17,486 bases of DNA from Bacillus sp. AFS037270 (GTDB lineage: Bacteria > Bacillota > Bacilli > Bacillales_B > DSM-18226), in contig NZ_NUNF01000002.1 in NCBI RefSeq assembly GCF_002585305.1, forward strand, positions 171,599 through 189,084. The letters are read 5' to 3'. The notes beneath the pieces were generated by a model, which was given only the letters and a program-made list of their open reading frames with translations, had not been told where the DNA came from and ran no database searches. Shown in pieces: positions 10,070 through 17,486 of this stretch. Each line of letters opens with the position of its first letter. The first letter of the stretch is position 1. The position numbers and the translations under genes were made by a program.

Positions 10070-12270
10070 GGGATTGCTCCTTTCCAGGCAGCTTTCAGTT
10101 CTGCCACCGATGCTTTAAGTACAGATGCATCAGCATTTTTGATTTCCAATGTTGAGGTTTCAGTGACAGTACCAATCTGCACTGCTTCTACTAATCTTTC
10201 AAACTCATCTTTATGTTCATGTTTTACAGTCAATAAGAAACGTGATTGAGTCTCACTGAATAAAGCAGAGACTGAATTTCCTGCAATCGTTACTTCTGCT
10301 CCAAGCTTTTCATTTGCGAAAAGACTTTCTGCTAACGCTACCGCTAGACCACCTTCAGATAGGTCATGAGCAGATTGCACGAATCCTGCACGTATTGCCG
10401 CAAGCACTTGATTTTGTCTTTCTTTTTCCATTGTTACATCTAGTTCAGGAGCCTTACCAAATACACGTCCGTTCAGAAGCTTTTGAAGCTCACTGCCGCC
10501 GAATTCGTCCTTCGTTTCCCCCACTAGATAAATAAGGTCGCCGTTTTGTTTGAAATGTTGTGTTGTAATATGGTCAAGATCCGTTACTAAACCAACCATC
10601 CCAACTACAGGTGTTGGATAGATCGCAGTTCCACTAGTTTCGTTATATAAAGAAACGTTTCCGCCGATAACTGGTGTCTCAAGGACACGGCAGGCTTCGC
10701 TCATGCCATCGGCTGCTTTTTCAATCTGCCAGAACACTTCTGGCTTTTCTGGGTTACCGAAATTTAGGTTATCTGTAATCGCTAAAGGCTCTGCACCAGA
10801 ACATACAATATTACGTGCTGCTTCAGCTACGGCGATTTTCCCGCCTACTTCCGGATCTAAATAGACATAACGTGAATTACAATCCGTTGTCATCGCTAGT
10901 GCTTTTCGTGTGCCGCGGATTCTTACAACTGCTGCATCTGATCCTGGAGCAACAACTGTATTGGTACGTACCATATAGTCATACTGCTCATAAACCCATT
11001 CCTTGCTAGCTACTGTTGTCTGGCTTAAAAGACTTACTAATGTTTCTTTCAAATCGTCCACTTGAGGAACTTCATTTTCCATTGCTTGAAATTCTGCGAA
11101 ATAGCTTGGTTCTTTAGATGGCTTGTGATAAACCGGTGCATCTTCCGCTAATGCATCAGCTGGAACATCTGCCACGATCTCTCCTTTATGGAAAAGGCGA
11201 ACCTGTTTATCGCTAGTTACAGTTCCAATACCTACTGCTTCTAATCCGTACTTTTCAAAAAGATCAACGATTTCTTGCTCTCTGCCCTTTTTAACAACAA
11301 TCAACATACGTTCTTGGGATTCAGACAGCATCATTTCGTAAGCAGTCATGCCTGTTTCACGCTGTGGAACTAAGTCCAAATTCATCTCAAGTCCCATTCC
11401 AGCTTTGCTGGCCATTTCCGCAGACGAACTGATAAGTCCAGCTGCACCCATATCTTGAATACCAACTAGCGCATCAGAATGAATCAATTCTAGACATGCT
11501 TCTAACAGAAGCTTTTCCATAAATGGGTCACCAACCTGAACGGCTGGACGGTCCTCATTAGATTGTTCCGTTAATTCTTCAGAAGCAAAAGTGGCACCAT
11601 GAATTCCGTCGCGTCCTGTTTTTGCTCCTACGTACATAACCGTATTGCCCTCACCGTGTGCCTGGCCTTTTTTAATGTCCTTATGGTCAATAAGTCCAAC
11701 ACACATCGCGTTAACTAGTGGATTTCCTTCATAGCATGGATCAAACTGAATCTCTCCACCAACCGTCGGAATACCGATACAGTTACCATAGCCGGCAATC
11801 CCAGCCACTACCTCTTTGAATAAATAGCGTACGCGGGCAGAATCTAGTTCCCCAAAACGCAGTGAGTTCAACATTGCAATTGGACGGGCTCCCATCGAGA
11901 AAACATCACGGATAATGCCGCCTACACCTGTTGCTGCACCTTGGTAAGGCTCAATTGCGGATGGATGATTATGACTCTCAATCTTAAAAACAACCGCCTG
12001 CTCGTCACCGATATCGACGATCCCTGCGCCTTCCCCTGGTCCTTGAAGTACCCGTTCACCTGTAATAGGGAATTTTTTTAGAATAGGTTTTGAATTTTTA
12101 TAACTGCAATGTTCCGACCACATGACCGAGAACAGACCTGTTTCGGTATAGTTTGGTGTACGCCCAAGAATGTTTTCAATCAGTGCAAATTCTTCGTCGG
12201 ACAAACCCATTTGCTGATATACTTTTTCTGCTTTAATCTGAGTAGGATTTGGTTCAAGCGTTGACAACAT
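10054..12270 (-). CDS. purL: FGAM synthase large subunit (small-type PurL)
   Basis: A 738-residue synthetase subunit of the three-part FGAM synthase, which converts FGAR to FGAM with ATP and ammonia from PurQ. It is the short Gram-positive form without the fused glutaminase, so it needs PurQ and PurS, encoded just upstream. Motifs are [11 protein letters not shown] with catalytic His (H54), [20 protein letters not shown] (99-118), the DMGAAGL segment near the middle and the second-half repeats DNLNFGNPE and SAHDLSEGG. The ATG follows TTGGAGGG. It overlaps purQ by 17 bases and purF by 16. Confidence 0.98.
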   Translation of the reverse strand: MLSTLEPNPTQIKAEKVYQQMGLSDEEFALIENILGRTPNYTETGLFSVMWSEHCSYKNSKPILKKFPITGERVLQGPGEGAGIVDIGDEQAVVFKIESHNHPSAIEPYQGAATGVGGIIRDVFSMGARPIAMLNSLRFGELDSARVRYLFKEVVAGIAGYGNCIGIPTVGGEIQFDPCYEGNPLVNAMCVGLIDHKDIKKGQAHGEGNTVMYVGAKTGRDGIHGATFASEELTEQSNEDRPAVQVGDPFMEKLLLEACLELIHSDALVGIQDMGAAGLISSSAEMASKAGMGLEMNLDLVPQRETGMTAYEMMLSESQERMLIVVKKGREQEIVDLFEKYGLEAVGIGTVTSDKQVRLFHKGEIVADVPADALAEDAPVYHKPSKEPSYFAEFQAMENEVPQVDDLKETLVSLLSQTTVASKEWVYEQYDYMVRTNTVVAPGSDAAVVRIRGTRKALAMTTDCNSRYVYLDPEVGGKIAVAEAARNIVCSGAEPLAITDNLNFGNPEKPEVFWQIEKAADGMSEACRVLETPVIGGNVSLYNETSGTAIYPTPVVGMVGLVTDLDHITTQHFKQNGDLIYLVGETKDEFGGSELQKLLNGRVFGKAPELDVTMEKERQNQVLAAIRAGFVQSAHDLSEGGLAVALAESLFANEKLGAEVTIAGNSVSALFSETQSRFLLTVKHEHKDEFERLVEAVQIGTVTETSTLEIKNADASVLKASVAELKAAWKGAIPCCLK

Positions 12271-12937
12271 GTGCTTCCCTCCAAGCTTTTACAATCGATT
12301 GAAACATTTTTAAACCATCGGCACCGCCCAATAATTCATCAACCGCTCTTTCTGGGTGCGGCATCATTCCTAGGACATTGCCTTTTTCATTAGTGATTCC
12401 TGCAATATCCGCAAGACTTCCGTTCGGATTCTGATTATAGGTAAAAGCAATTTGGTTGTTTGCTTTCAATTTAGCTAGTGTTTCTTCATCACAATAATAA
12501 TTTCCTTCTCCATGTGCGACAGGGATCATGATGCTTTCCCCTTCGCCATATGCGTTTGTAAACATCGTCTGATTGTTTTCCACCTTTAACTCAACTGGTT
12601 TACAAATGAACGATAGGCTTTCGTTCCGTCTCATTCCCCCCGGAAGCAATCCTGCTTCAAGAAGAATCTGAAATCCATTACAAACACCAAGGACTGGCTT
12701 CCCGGCCTCCGCTGCTTTTACTACCTCTTTCATCACGGGGCTAAAACGGGCAATCGCGCCTGTGCGCAGGTAGTCACCAAAAGAGAAACCTCCAGGCAGC
12801 AAAATGGCGTCAAACTCGTCTAGGTTATCGGCATCATGCCAAACATATTCCACTTCTTCGCCAAGTTCATCCTTAATCGCATGAAACATATCAACGTCAC
12901 AATTCGATCCTGGGAATACGATCACCGCAAACTTCAC
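12254..12937 (-). CDS. purQ: FGAM synthase glutaminase subunit
   Basis: A 227-residue class I glutamine amidotransferase that supplies ammonia to PurL. The catalytic triad is visible as C86 in GVCNGFQ, and H194 and E196 in [11 protein letters not shown]. The first residues, [14 protein letters not shown], match B. subtilis PurQ when the GTG at 12937 is used. That GTG overlaps the purS stop as GTGA. Another in-frame GTG at 12949 would add four residues but directly abuts the GAGGA Shine-Dalgarno bases, leaving no spacing, so it was not chosen. The short overlap suggests coupled translation with purS, which fits the shared complex. Confidence 0.97.
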   Translation of the reverse strand: MKFAVIVFPGSNCDVDMFHAIKDELGEEVEYVWHDADNLDEFDAILLPGGFSFGDYLRTGAIARFSPVMKEVVKAAEAGKPVLGVCNGFQILLEAGLLPGGMRRNESLSFICKPVELKVENNQTMFTNAYGEGESIMIPVAHGEGNYYCDEETLAKLKANNQIAFTYNQNPNGSLADIAGITNEKGNVLGMMPHPERAVDELLGGADGLKMFQSIVKAWREAHVVNA

Positions 12938-13188
12938 TGTGTCACACACTCCTCTACTTCATAACGGTAATCTTCAATAACCGGATTGGCTAATAGGTTC
13001 GTACAGATTTCATTAACGACTTCATTAATGTCACGATCTGATTTTTCAATCGTTAACTCCATGAATTTTCCGATACGGACATCTGTTACTTGCTTATAGT
13101 TTAAAGAATGTAAGGAATGAGTTACGGCTTTACCTTGTGGATCTAATACACTCTCTCTTAATGTTACATATACCTTTACTTTATACAT
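12934..13188 (-). CDS. purS: FGAM synthase PurS subunit
   Basis: An 84-residue PurS. In the Bacillus FGAM synthase a PurS dimer holds PurL and PurQ together and helps pass ammonia between them. The pattern [19 protein letters not shown], followed by the segment with [15 protein letters not shown] and an acidic C-terminus, is typical of the family. The gene overlaps the end of purC by 8 bases and purQ by 4. GGGAGGA lies just before its ATG. It is present, as expected, because the PurL here lacks the N-terminal domain of large PurL. Confidence 0.97.
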   Translation of the reverse strand: MYKVKVYVTLRESVLDPQGKAVTHSLHSLNYKQVTDVRIGKFMELTIEKSDRDINEVVNEICTNLLANPVIEDYRYEVEECVTQ

Positions 13189-13894
13189 GCTGATGTCCTC
13201 CCAATTTCGCTAAAATAGTTTCATAGGCTTCTGTTAAACTTCCTAAATCCCGGCGGAATACATCCTTATCGAGCTTTTCATTGGTTTCTTTATCCCACAG
13301 TCTGCAGGTATCTGGAGAAATCTCATCGGCAAGTAAAATTTGCCCTTCATTGTCTTTGCCGAACTCGAGCTTAAAGTCGATTAAGCGAATCCCGAGCTCA
13401 TTGAAAAAGCTTGATAAAATTGTATTTATTTCAAGTGCTTTATTCTTTAGGATTTCAAGTTCCTTCACGGTTGCTGCTTTTAGTTCGAGAATATGATCCA
13501 CTGTCACAAGCGGGTCGCCCAAAGCATCGTCTTTAAGATAAAATTCAACGAGTGGTGTAGACAGTTCTTTTCCTTCTTCGATTCCTAAACGATTAGAAAG
13601 TGTTCCTGCTGCGACATTGCGTACAACAACTTCAAGAGGAATAATCGTTACTTTCTTCACCAGCTGCTCGGTTTCTGAAACTCGCTTGATAAAGTGTGAG
13701 TCAATGCCTTGCTCTTTCAGCTTTAAAAATAACAAACTAGTAATCTCGTTATTCAATCGGCCTTTTCCAGTAATAGTCGCCTTCTTTTGACCGTTAAAAG
13801 CAGTTGCAGAATCTTTATATTGAACCAGTACAACTTGTTCATCGTCGGTTGTAAAAATCTTTTTAGCTTTGCCCTCGTAAAGCATTTCACTCAT
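13181..13894 (-). CDS. purC: SAICAR synthetase
   Basis: A 237-residue ATP-dependent ligase that joins aspartate to CAIR to form SAICAR. Both family signatures are visible: [16 protein letters not shown] (87-102) and LIDFKLEFG (171-179). [12 protein letters not shown] follows at 190-201. The N-terminus [11 protein letters not shown] is the usual nucleotide-binding start. The ATG has AGAGGTG about 9 bases upstream. Unlike most neighbours it is separated from the gene before it (purB) by 82 bases, with a stable hairpin in that gap. It overlaps purS by 8 bases. Confidence 0.98.
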   Translation of the reverse strand: MSEMLYEGKAKKIFTTDDEQVVLVQYKDSATAFNGQKKATITGKGRLNNEITSLLFLKLKEQGIDSHFIKRVSETEQLVKKVTIIPLEVVVRNVAAGTLSNRLGIEEGKELSTPLVEFYLKDDALGDPLVTVDHILELKAATVKELEILKNKALEINTILSSFFNELGIRLIDFKLEFGKDNEGQILLADEISPDTCRLWDKETNEKLDKDVFRRDLGSLTEAYETILAKLGGHQHV

Positions 13895-13931
13895 CCTAAC
13901 GCACCTCTATTCTTAATATTGGGAATCTTCG

Positions 13932-13978
13932 GGATATAGGAAGGGCTGATCTTTGCGCCCTTCCTATCCACTTTTTTT
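13932..13978 (+). other. Strong hairpin with T tract on the plus strand, in the purB-purC gap
   Basis: The arm at 13932-13946 (GGATATAGGAAGGGC) pairs with 13957-13969 (GCCCTTCCTATCC): 13 pairs with a 2-base TA bulge and a 10-base loop. On the plus strand it is followed after two bases by seven Ts (13972-13978), the layout of an intrinsic terminator. The operon, however, is read from the minus strand, where the A run lies before the hairpin and no U run follows, so it should not stop pur transcription. The T run overlaps the purB stop codon. Possible roles are blocking antisense transcripts, or an mRNA stability or processing site between purEKB and purC. Confidence 0.7.
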
Positions 13979-15275
13979 ATCCGTTTAACCCTAAGCGGTC
14001 AAATATTGTATCCACATGCTGAAGATGATAGTTATAGTTAAAGCAATCCGCAATCTCTTCTGGTGAAAGCAATGAAGTAATCTTATTCTCCGCCTCAATT
14101 AAACCGCGGAATGGAACTTGTTTCTCCCATGCTTCCATCGCTTTTGGCTGTACGGTATCATAAGCTTCTTCACGTGATAACCCCTTATCAATTAAAGCCA
14201 ATAGGACACGCTGAGAGTAAATCAACCCTAAAGTACGATCCATATTGCGTTTCATATTCTCTGGGAACACCGTTAAATTTTTCACAATGTTACCAAAGCG
14301 GTTTAACATATAGTTCAATGCAATCGTCGCATCCGGAAGGATAATCCGCTCTGCAGACGAATGTGAAATATCGCGCTCATGCCATAGCGGCACATTTTCA
14401 TAAGCAGTCATCATATAGCCGCGAATCACGCGTGCCAATCCTGTCATGTTCTCTGAACCAATTGGATTCCGTTTATGCGGCATTGCCGAAGAACCCTTTT
14501 GACCCTTTGCAAAGAACTCCTCCACCTCGCGTGTCTCACTCTTTTGCAGGCCGCGAACTTCAACCGCGAACTTTTCAATTGAAGTTGCAATCAGAGCAAG
14601 CGTAGACATATAGTGGGCATGACGGTCACGCTGTAAGGTTTGTGTTGAGATTGGCGCGGGGCTGGTTCCTAATTTCTCACAAACATATTGCTCTACAAAT
14701 GGATTAATGTTTGCATAGGTCCCGACCGCACCGGAAATCTTACCAAATTCAACTCCTGCAGCTGCCTGTTTAAAACGCTCAAGGTTGCGCTTCATTTCTT
14801 CATACCATAATGCAAGCTTTAAACCAAAAGTGGTTGGTTCAGCATGAACCCCATGTGTCCGGCCCATCATAACCGTAAATTTATGTTCAATGGCTTTATT
14901 TTTTAGGATTTCAATAAAGTTTTCGATATCTTTCAATAAGATTTCGTTAGCCTGTTTTAAGAGATAAGATAACGCCGTATCCACCACGTCTGTTGAAGTT
15001 AAGCCATAATGCACCCATTTCCGTTCTTCGCCTAATGTTTCCGAAACCGCGCGGGTAAATGCCACTACATCATGTCTTGTTTCTTCTTCAATTTCTTTGA
15101 TTCTGTCAATATTGAAAGAAGCATTTTCACGTAATTTCTTTACATCTTCCTTAGGAATTTCCCCAAGCTCAGCCCATGCTTCACAGGCAAGTATTTCTAC
15201 CTCAAGCCAGGCATTAAAACGATTTTCCTCCGTCCAAATAGCTCCCATTTCTGGTCTTGTATAACGATCAATCAT
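13977..15275 (-). CDS. purB: Adenylosuccinate lyase
   Basis: A 432-residue fumarase-superfamily lyase. It releases fumarate from SAICAR (giving AICAR) and from adenylosuccinate (giving AMP), so it serves both IMP and AMP synthesis. Residues corresponding to the B. subtilis active site are present at the same numbers: H68 (TRHDV), H89 (VHYGLTSTD) and H141 ([11 protein letters not shown]). The mobile signature loop [16 protein letters not shown] is at 261-276. The ATG begins 4 bases after the purK stop, with GGGGGA as ribosome binding site inside the end of purK. An ATG four bases upstream is out of frame. Downstream is the 82-base gap before purC. Confidence 0.98.
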   Translation of the reverse strand: MIDRYTRPEMGAIWTEENRFNAWLEVEILACEAWAELGEIPKEDVKKLRENASFNIDRIKEIEEETRHDVVAFTRAVSETLGEERKWVHYGLTSTDVVDTALSYLLKQANEILLKDIENFIEILKNKAIEHKFTVMMGRTHGVHAEPTTFGLKLALWYEEMKRNLERFKQAAAGVEFGKISGAVGTYANINPFVEQYVCEKLGTSPAPISTQTLQRDRHAHYMSTLALIATSIEKFAVEVRGLQKSETREVEEFFAKGQKGSSAMPHKRNPIGSENMTGLARVIRGYMMTAYENVPLWHERDISHSSAERIILPDATIALNYMLNRFGNIVKNLTVFPENMKRNMDRTLGLIYSQRVLLALIDKGLSREEAYDTVQPKAMEAWEKQVPFRGLIEAENKITSLLSPEEIADCFNYNYHLQHVDTIFDRLGLNG

Positions 15276-15279
15276 TCAT

Positions 15280-16437
15280 TTATCCCCCGATCTTTTGTTT
15301 AGCAGTTTCCCAGATGCTGCTTTCATCAATTTCCTTAAGAGCCGTCTCTACGTTCTCACGTAAAATAGTCACATGGCCCATTTTGCGTTTAACCTTAGCT
15401 TCCTTCTTGCCGTACAAATGAACTTTCCAGCCATTCAAGTCCGGAATTTCCTTATACAGGTCCTCGAGATGCTCACCTAATAGGTTGACCATTACGGCCG
15501 GTTTTAACAACTCTGTACTTCCTAACGGCCAATGGCATATAGCACGGATATGCTGCTCGAACTGCGACGTCTCACAGGCCTCAATTGTATAATGGCCGGA
15601 ATTATGAGGCCGTGGTGCCAACTCATTAATAAAAATGGTACCATCGCTGTTCACGAACATCTCGACAGCCAGTGTCCCAACAAGCTCTAGCGAATCCGCA
15701 ATTTGCTTTGCCTTTTGAATCGCATCTAACTCAGTTGCCTCCGAAATTCGCGCCGGAACAATCGTTTTGTGCAAGATATTTTCCTTATGAATGTTTTCAG
15801 CTACTGGAAAAATTGCTGTTTCCCCACCCAGCCTTCGTGTCACAATGACTGATATTTCTTTTTCAAAAGGAATCCATTTCTCTAACACACAGTCACCATG
15901 CGCTAAAAGAGGCTCTGCCTTCTCTAAGTCCTGCTCTTCTCTAATGACCAGCTGGCCCTTTCCATCATAGCCGCCTCTTGACGTCTTTAACACAGCCGGA
16001 TACCCAATCTCGATTATTTCTAAAAATAAATCCTGAGAGGTTCTAATGACTGCGTATGGTGCCACCTCCACACCTGCTTGTTGGATGGCTGCCTTCTCCT
16101 TAATCCGATCCTGCGTGATTGTGAGAAGCTTTGGCCCCTGCGGTACATAGGCTTGTTCACAAATCCAGCTTAACGTATCCGCATCTATATTTTCAAATTC
16201 ATACGTAATGACATCACTCACTTCAGCCAAACGGCTGATTGCCTCGCGGTCATCGTAGGCGCCGATCACTTCTATATCTGCGATTTGTCCGCACGGGGAA
16301 TCCGATGACGGTTCTAAAACCGCAATTCTGAAGCCTTGTGCTCTTGCTGCCAAAGCCATCATTCTCCCAAGCTGCCCTCCGCCGATGATTCCAATCGTTG
16401 CACCTGGTAAAATGGTCTGCTTATCCAAGTTGATCAC
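15280..16437 (-). CDS. purK: N5-carboxyaminoimidazole ribonucleotide synthase
   Basis: A 385-residue ATP-grasp enzyme that makes N5-CAIR from AIR, bicarbonate and ATP, the substrate for PurE. The N-terminal domain has [12 protein letters not shown] (16-27) and YEFENID (79-85). The ATP-grasp core has [13 protein letters not shown] (150-162) and [14 protein letters not shown] (271-284). The start is a GTG at 16437, overlapping the end of purE by 17 bases, with AAGAGG a little far upstream (about 12 bases). An internal start is less likely because the first dozen residues fit the family. Two-enzyme carboxylation (PurK plus class I PurE) is therefore used here. Confidence 0.96.
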   Translation of the reverse strand: MINLDKQTILPGATIGIIGGGQLGRMMALAARAQGFRIAVLEPSSDSPCGQIADIEVIGAYDDREAISRLAEVSDVITYEFENIDADTLSWICEQAYVPQGPKLLTITQDRIKEKAAIQQAGVEVAPYAVIRTSQDLFLEIIEIGYPAVLKTSRGGYDGKGQLVIREEQDLEKAEPLLAHGDCVLEKWIPFEKEISVIVTRRLGGETAIFPVAENIHKENILHKTIVPARISEATELDAIQKAKQIADSLELVGTLAVEMFVNSDGTIFINELAPRPHNSGHYTIEACETSQFEQHIRAICHWPLGSTELLKPAVMVNLLGEHLEDLYKEIPDLNGWKVHLYGKKEAKVKRKMGHVTILRENVETALKEIDESSIWETAKQKIGG

Positions 16438-16909
16438 TACTTTCCAATACCTCTTGTTTAGTGGCTTCTCTTCTGGCCTCTAATCTACCGGCAAGTTCTT
16501 GGTCTACCGTTGCGATAATTTGTGCAGCTAGCAATCCCGCATTGACTGCACCAGCTTTTCCAATTGCCACTGTGGCAACCGGCACTCCGCCCGGCATTTG
16601 GACGATGGACAGCAGGGAATCTATCCCCTTTAACGCTTGGGTTTGAACAGGAACCCCAATGACCGGCAAGGTTGTTTTGGCTGCAACCATTCCAGGAAGA
16701 TGGGCCGCACCGCCGGCTCCTGCGATAATCACCTTTAGCCCTCTGTTTCTAGCTTCTTCTGCATATGTGAACATTAAATCTGGTGTACGATGTGCGGAAA
16801 CGACCTTTTTTTCATAGGCGACCTCTAACTGGTCTAAAACTTCACATGTATATTTCATGGTTTCCCAATCTGATTTGCTTCCCATGATGACACCAACAAG
16901 TATAGTCAT
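16421..16909 (-). CDS. purE: N5-CAIR mutase (class I PurE)
   Basis: A 162-residue mutase that moves the carboxyl group of N5-CAIR to give CAIR. Motifs are GSKSDW (10-15), SAHRTP with H40 (equivalent to E. coli His45), [12 protein letters not shown] and the [17 protein letters not shown] region. The start at 16909 follows AAAGGGGGAT with proper spacing. An open frame runs 31 codons further upstream into the terminator of the leader and is rejected as a start. It is the first gene of the operon and lies directly after the riboswitch terminator, so the whole operon is under leader control. It overlaps purK by 17 bases. Confidence 0.97.
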   Translation of the reverse strand: MTILVGVIMGSKSDWETMKYTCEVLDQLEVAYEKKVVSAHRTPDLMFTYAEEARNRGLKVIIAGAGGAAHLPGMVAAKTTLPVIGVPVQTQALKGIDSLLSIVQMPGGVPVATVAIGKAGAVNAGLLAAQIIATVDQELAGRLEARREATKQEVLESSDQLG

Positions 16910-16931
16910 TCTAGATCCCCCTTTATAAGGC

Positions 16932-16992
16932 AAAATAAAATGCCCGTAACAAATAGCTTCTCGTTGTAAGAGAAAGCCATTTGTCCGGGCAT
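16932..16992 (-). terminator. Riboswitch-controlled intrinsic terminator in the purE leader
   Basis: On the minus strand a long hairpin is built from AUGCCCG/CGGGCAU at the base, ACAAAU/AUUUGU in the middle and GGCUU-CUC/GAG-AAGCU at the top. It has one bulged U, a small internal loop and the loop UUACAAC, and is followed by UUUUAUUUU. It ends about 20 bases before the purE start codon. Bases 16967-16976 in its 5' arm can instead pair with 17041-17050, which contains the 3' side of the aptamer's P1 helix, so folding of the terminator should depend on ligand binding. Confidence 0.92.
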
Positions 16993-17045
16993 GAAGACGC
17001 AAGGAAAATAAAGGGACAAGCCCTTATCCGAACATATTGACTTTC

Positions 17046-17114
17046 CCTCATAGTCCAATAATTTACGGTTATTGGGTAGAAACTTATGGGCCATATTCCC
17101 ATGGATATACGAGG
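17046..17114 (-). ncRNA. Guanine-type purine riboswitch aptamer
   Basis: All parts of the purine riboswitch can be traced in the minus-strand RNA. P1 is CCUCGUA with UAUGAGG, and P2 is AUGGG with CCCAU around the loop AAUAUGG. The conserved AAGUUUCUACC joins P2 to P3. P3 is CCAAUAA with UUAUUGG around CCGUAAA. The base just before the 3' strand of P1 is C (GAC-UAUGAGG), the position that pairs with the ligand. C there means guanine or hypoxanthine rather than adenine. Binding should stabilise P1 and favour the terminator, switching purE-purD off. Confidence 0.97.
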
Positions 17115-17144
17115 GTAAAAATTGTTGTTTGATCTGATAGCTTT

Positions 17145-17174
17145 ATCTTACCAACCATCACCTTAGTATGTCAA
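17145..17174 (-). promoter_or_regulatory. pur operon sigma-A promoter
   Basis: On the minus strand a perfect -35 TTGACA (17169-17174) and a -10 TAAGAT (17145-17150) are 18 bases apart. Transcription would start near 17138, giving a leader of about 230 bases that contains the whole riboswitch. The -10 is a moderate match (four of six), which suits a regulated promoter. Confidence 0.82.
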
Positions 17175-17183
17175 TAAATTTGT

Positions 17184-17217
17184 CGAACATTATTTTTAAA
17201 TACAACTATAATGTTCG
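17184..17217. promoter_or_regulatory. PurR box pair (operator palindrome)
   Basis: Two copies of CGAACATTA face each other across 16 bases. This matches the known PurR control site of Bacillus purine genes, inverted boxes with a CGAAC core separated by 16-17 bases. The pair lies 9 bases upstream of the -35 box and 4 bases downstream of the yebG stop codon. PurR bound here, with PRPP as antagonist, would repress the operon. purR itself is not in the window. Confidence 0.85.
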
Positions 17218-17221
17218 TGTT

Positions 17222-17419
17222 TTACTCAATTAATCTTGCCTCAAAGACAATTTGACGGCCTACAGGTTCATAAATGGTTTCACCGGCAGTTTTTACCTCT
17301 TGAAAAATTGGCTTTTCTGTTCGCCGGACGGGAGCATATCCCTGCTGTTTCATCCTATTCAAGCAATCCTCAATACTTTCATTTTCTTGTACCTCAAATT
17401 GCAGTTTCTTTTTGCTCAT
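17222..17419 (-). CDS. yebG: NETI-motif small protein (YebG-like)
   Basis: A 65-residue protein of the NETI-motif family, found just upstream of purE in B. subtilis (yebG). The segment NESIEDCLNRMKQQGYAPVR (13-32) carries the family motif in the form NESI, followed by RRTEKPIFQEV. There is no signal peptide or membrane segment; the protein is small, polar and presumably cytoplasmic. The ATG follows AAAGAGG at good spacing. The stop codon lies 4 bases from the PurR palindrome, and I see no terminator between the gene and the pur promoter. Its function is unknown. Confidence 0.85.
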   Translation of the reverse strand: MSKKKLQFEVQENESIEDCLNRMKQQGYAPVRRTEKPIFQEVKTAGETIYEPVGRQIVFEARLIE

Positions 17420-17455
17420 ATCAAAACCTCTTTCTAATTTCTGTACACAATATAC

Positions 17456-17486
17456 AAGAAAAGCGTAAGCGCCTTGGTCAGCCCCG
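17456..17486 (-). repeat. Partial dispersed Bacillaceae intergenic repeat, running off the right edge
   Basis: On the minus strand the last bases read CGGGGCTGACCAAGGCGCTT and then ACGCTTTTC. From memory, this is the end of a very common intergenic repeat in Bacillus-like genomes. It stops about 35 bases upstream of the yebG start codon. The inner boundary is approximate and the family assignment is by recall only. Confidence 0.55.

Noticed and set aside
16910..17002. Upstream extension of purE by 31 codons
   Set aside because: The extension lies inside the riboswitch terminator. The ATG at 16909 has a strong ribosome binding site and gives the normal family N-terminus.
16906..17094. Open frame of 62 codons across the purE leader
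   Set aside because: It is made of riboswitch aptamer and terminator sequence, whose base pairing explains it fully; there is no convincing ribosome binding site or protein resemblance.

Overview
The window is an ordinary but well-preserved stretch of a Bacillaceae chromosome (Bacillus sensu lato; genus not resolvable by eye). The evidence is the complete de novo purine operon in the Bacillus subtilis order purE-K-B-C-S-Q-L-F-M-N-H-D, flanked upstream by a yebG-like NETI-motif gene and downstream by yerA-yerB-yerC. The protein sequences are close to those I remember for B. subtilis. Other evidence is AGGAGG-type ribosome binding sites, a PurR-box palindrome, a guanine-type riboswitch and dispersed repeats of Bacillaceae type. 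Nearly everything is read from the minus strand.

Layout along the minus strand, from the right edge to the left. The tail of a dispersed repeat (about 17456-17486) is followed by yebG (17222-17419). A 312-base control region (16910-17221) then holds the PurR palindrome, a sigma-A-type promoter, a guanine riboswitch aptamer and an intrinsic terminator. The twelve pur genes follow from 16909 to 4028. They are packed tightly, mostly overlapping or a few bases apart, except for an 82-base gap between purB and purC that contains a strong hairpin and a 206-base gap between purH and purD that contains a 135-base palindromic repeat. After purD comes a 31-base inverted repeat that probably ends the operon. 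A small plus-strand DUF2892 membrane protein gene (3506-3799), with its own terminator, is the only gene on the opposite strand. The yerA, yerB and yerC genes follow on the minus strand and end in a good intrinsic terminator (96-127). The left edge (1-57) is the beginning of what looks like another copy of the right-edge repeat.

Together the pur genes encode all ten steps from PRPP to IMP, plus PurB's second use in AMP synthesis: PurF, PurD, PurN, PurSQL, PurM, PurK/PurE, PurC, PurB and PurH. Control appears two-layered: PurR at the promoter (adenine nucleotide and PRPP signal) and a guanine-sensing riboswitch acting by premature termination. For the riboswitch, the terminator, the P1 helix and a competing antiterminator helix can all be traced base by base.

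I found no mobile element genes, CRISPR array, tRNA or rRNA, and nothing that amounts to a new biological system. The points most worth a second look are the repeat inside the operon ahead of purD, the terminator-like hairpin in the purB-purC gap that faces the wrong way, the uncharacterised DUF2892 and yerABC neighbours, and the matching repeat ends at the two window edges.
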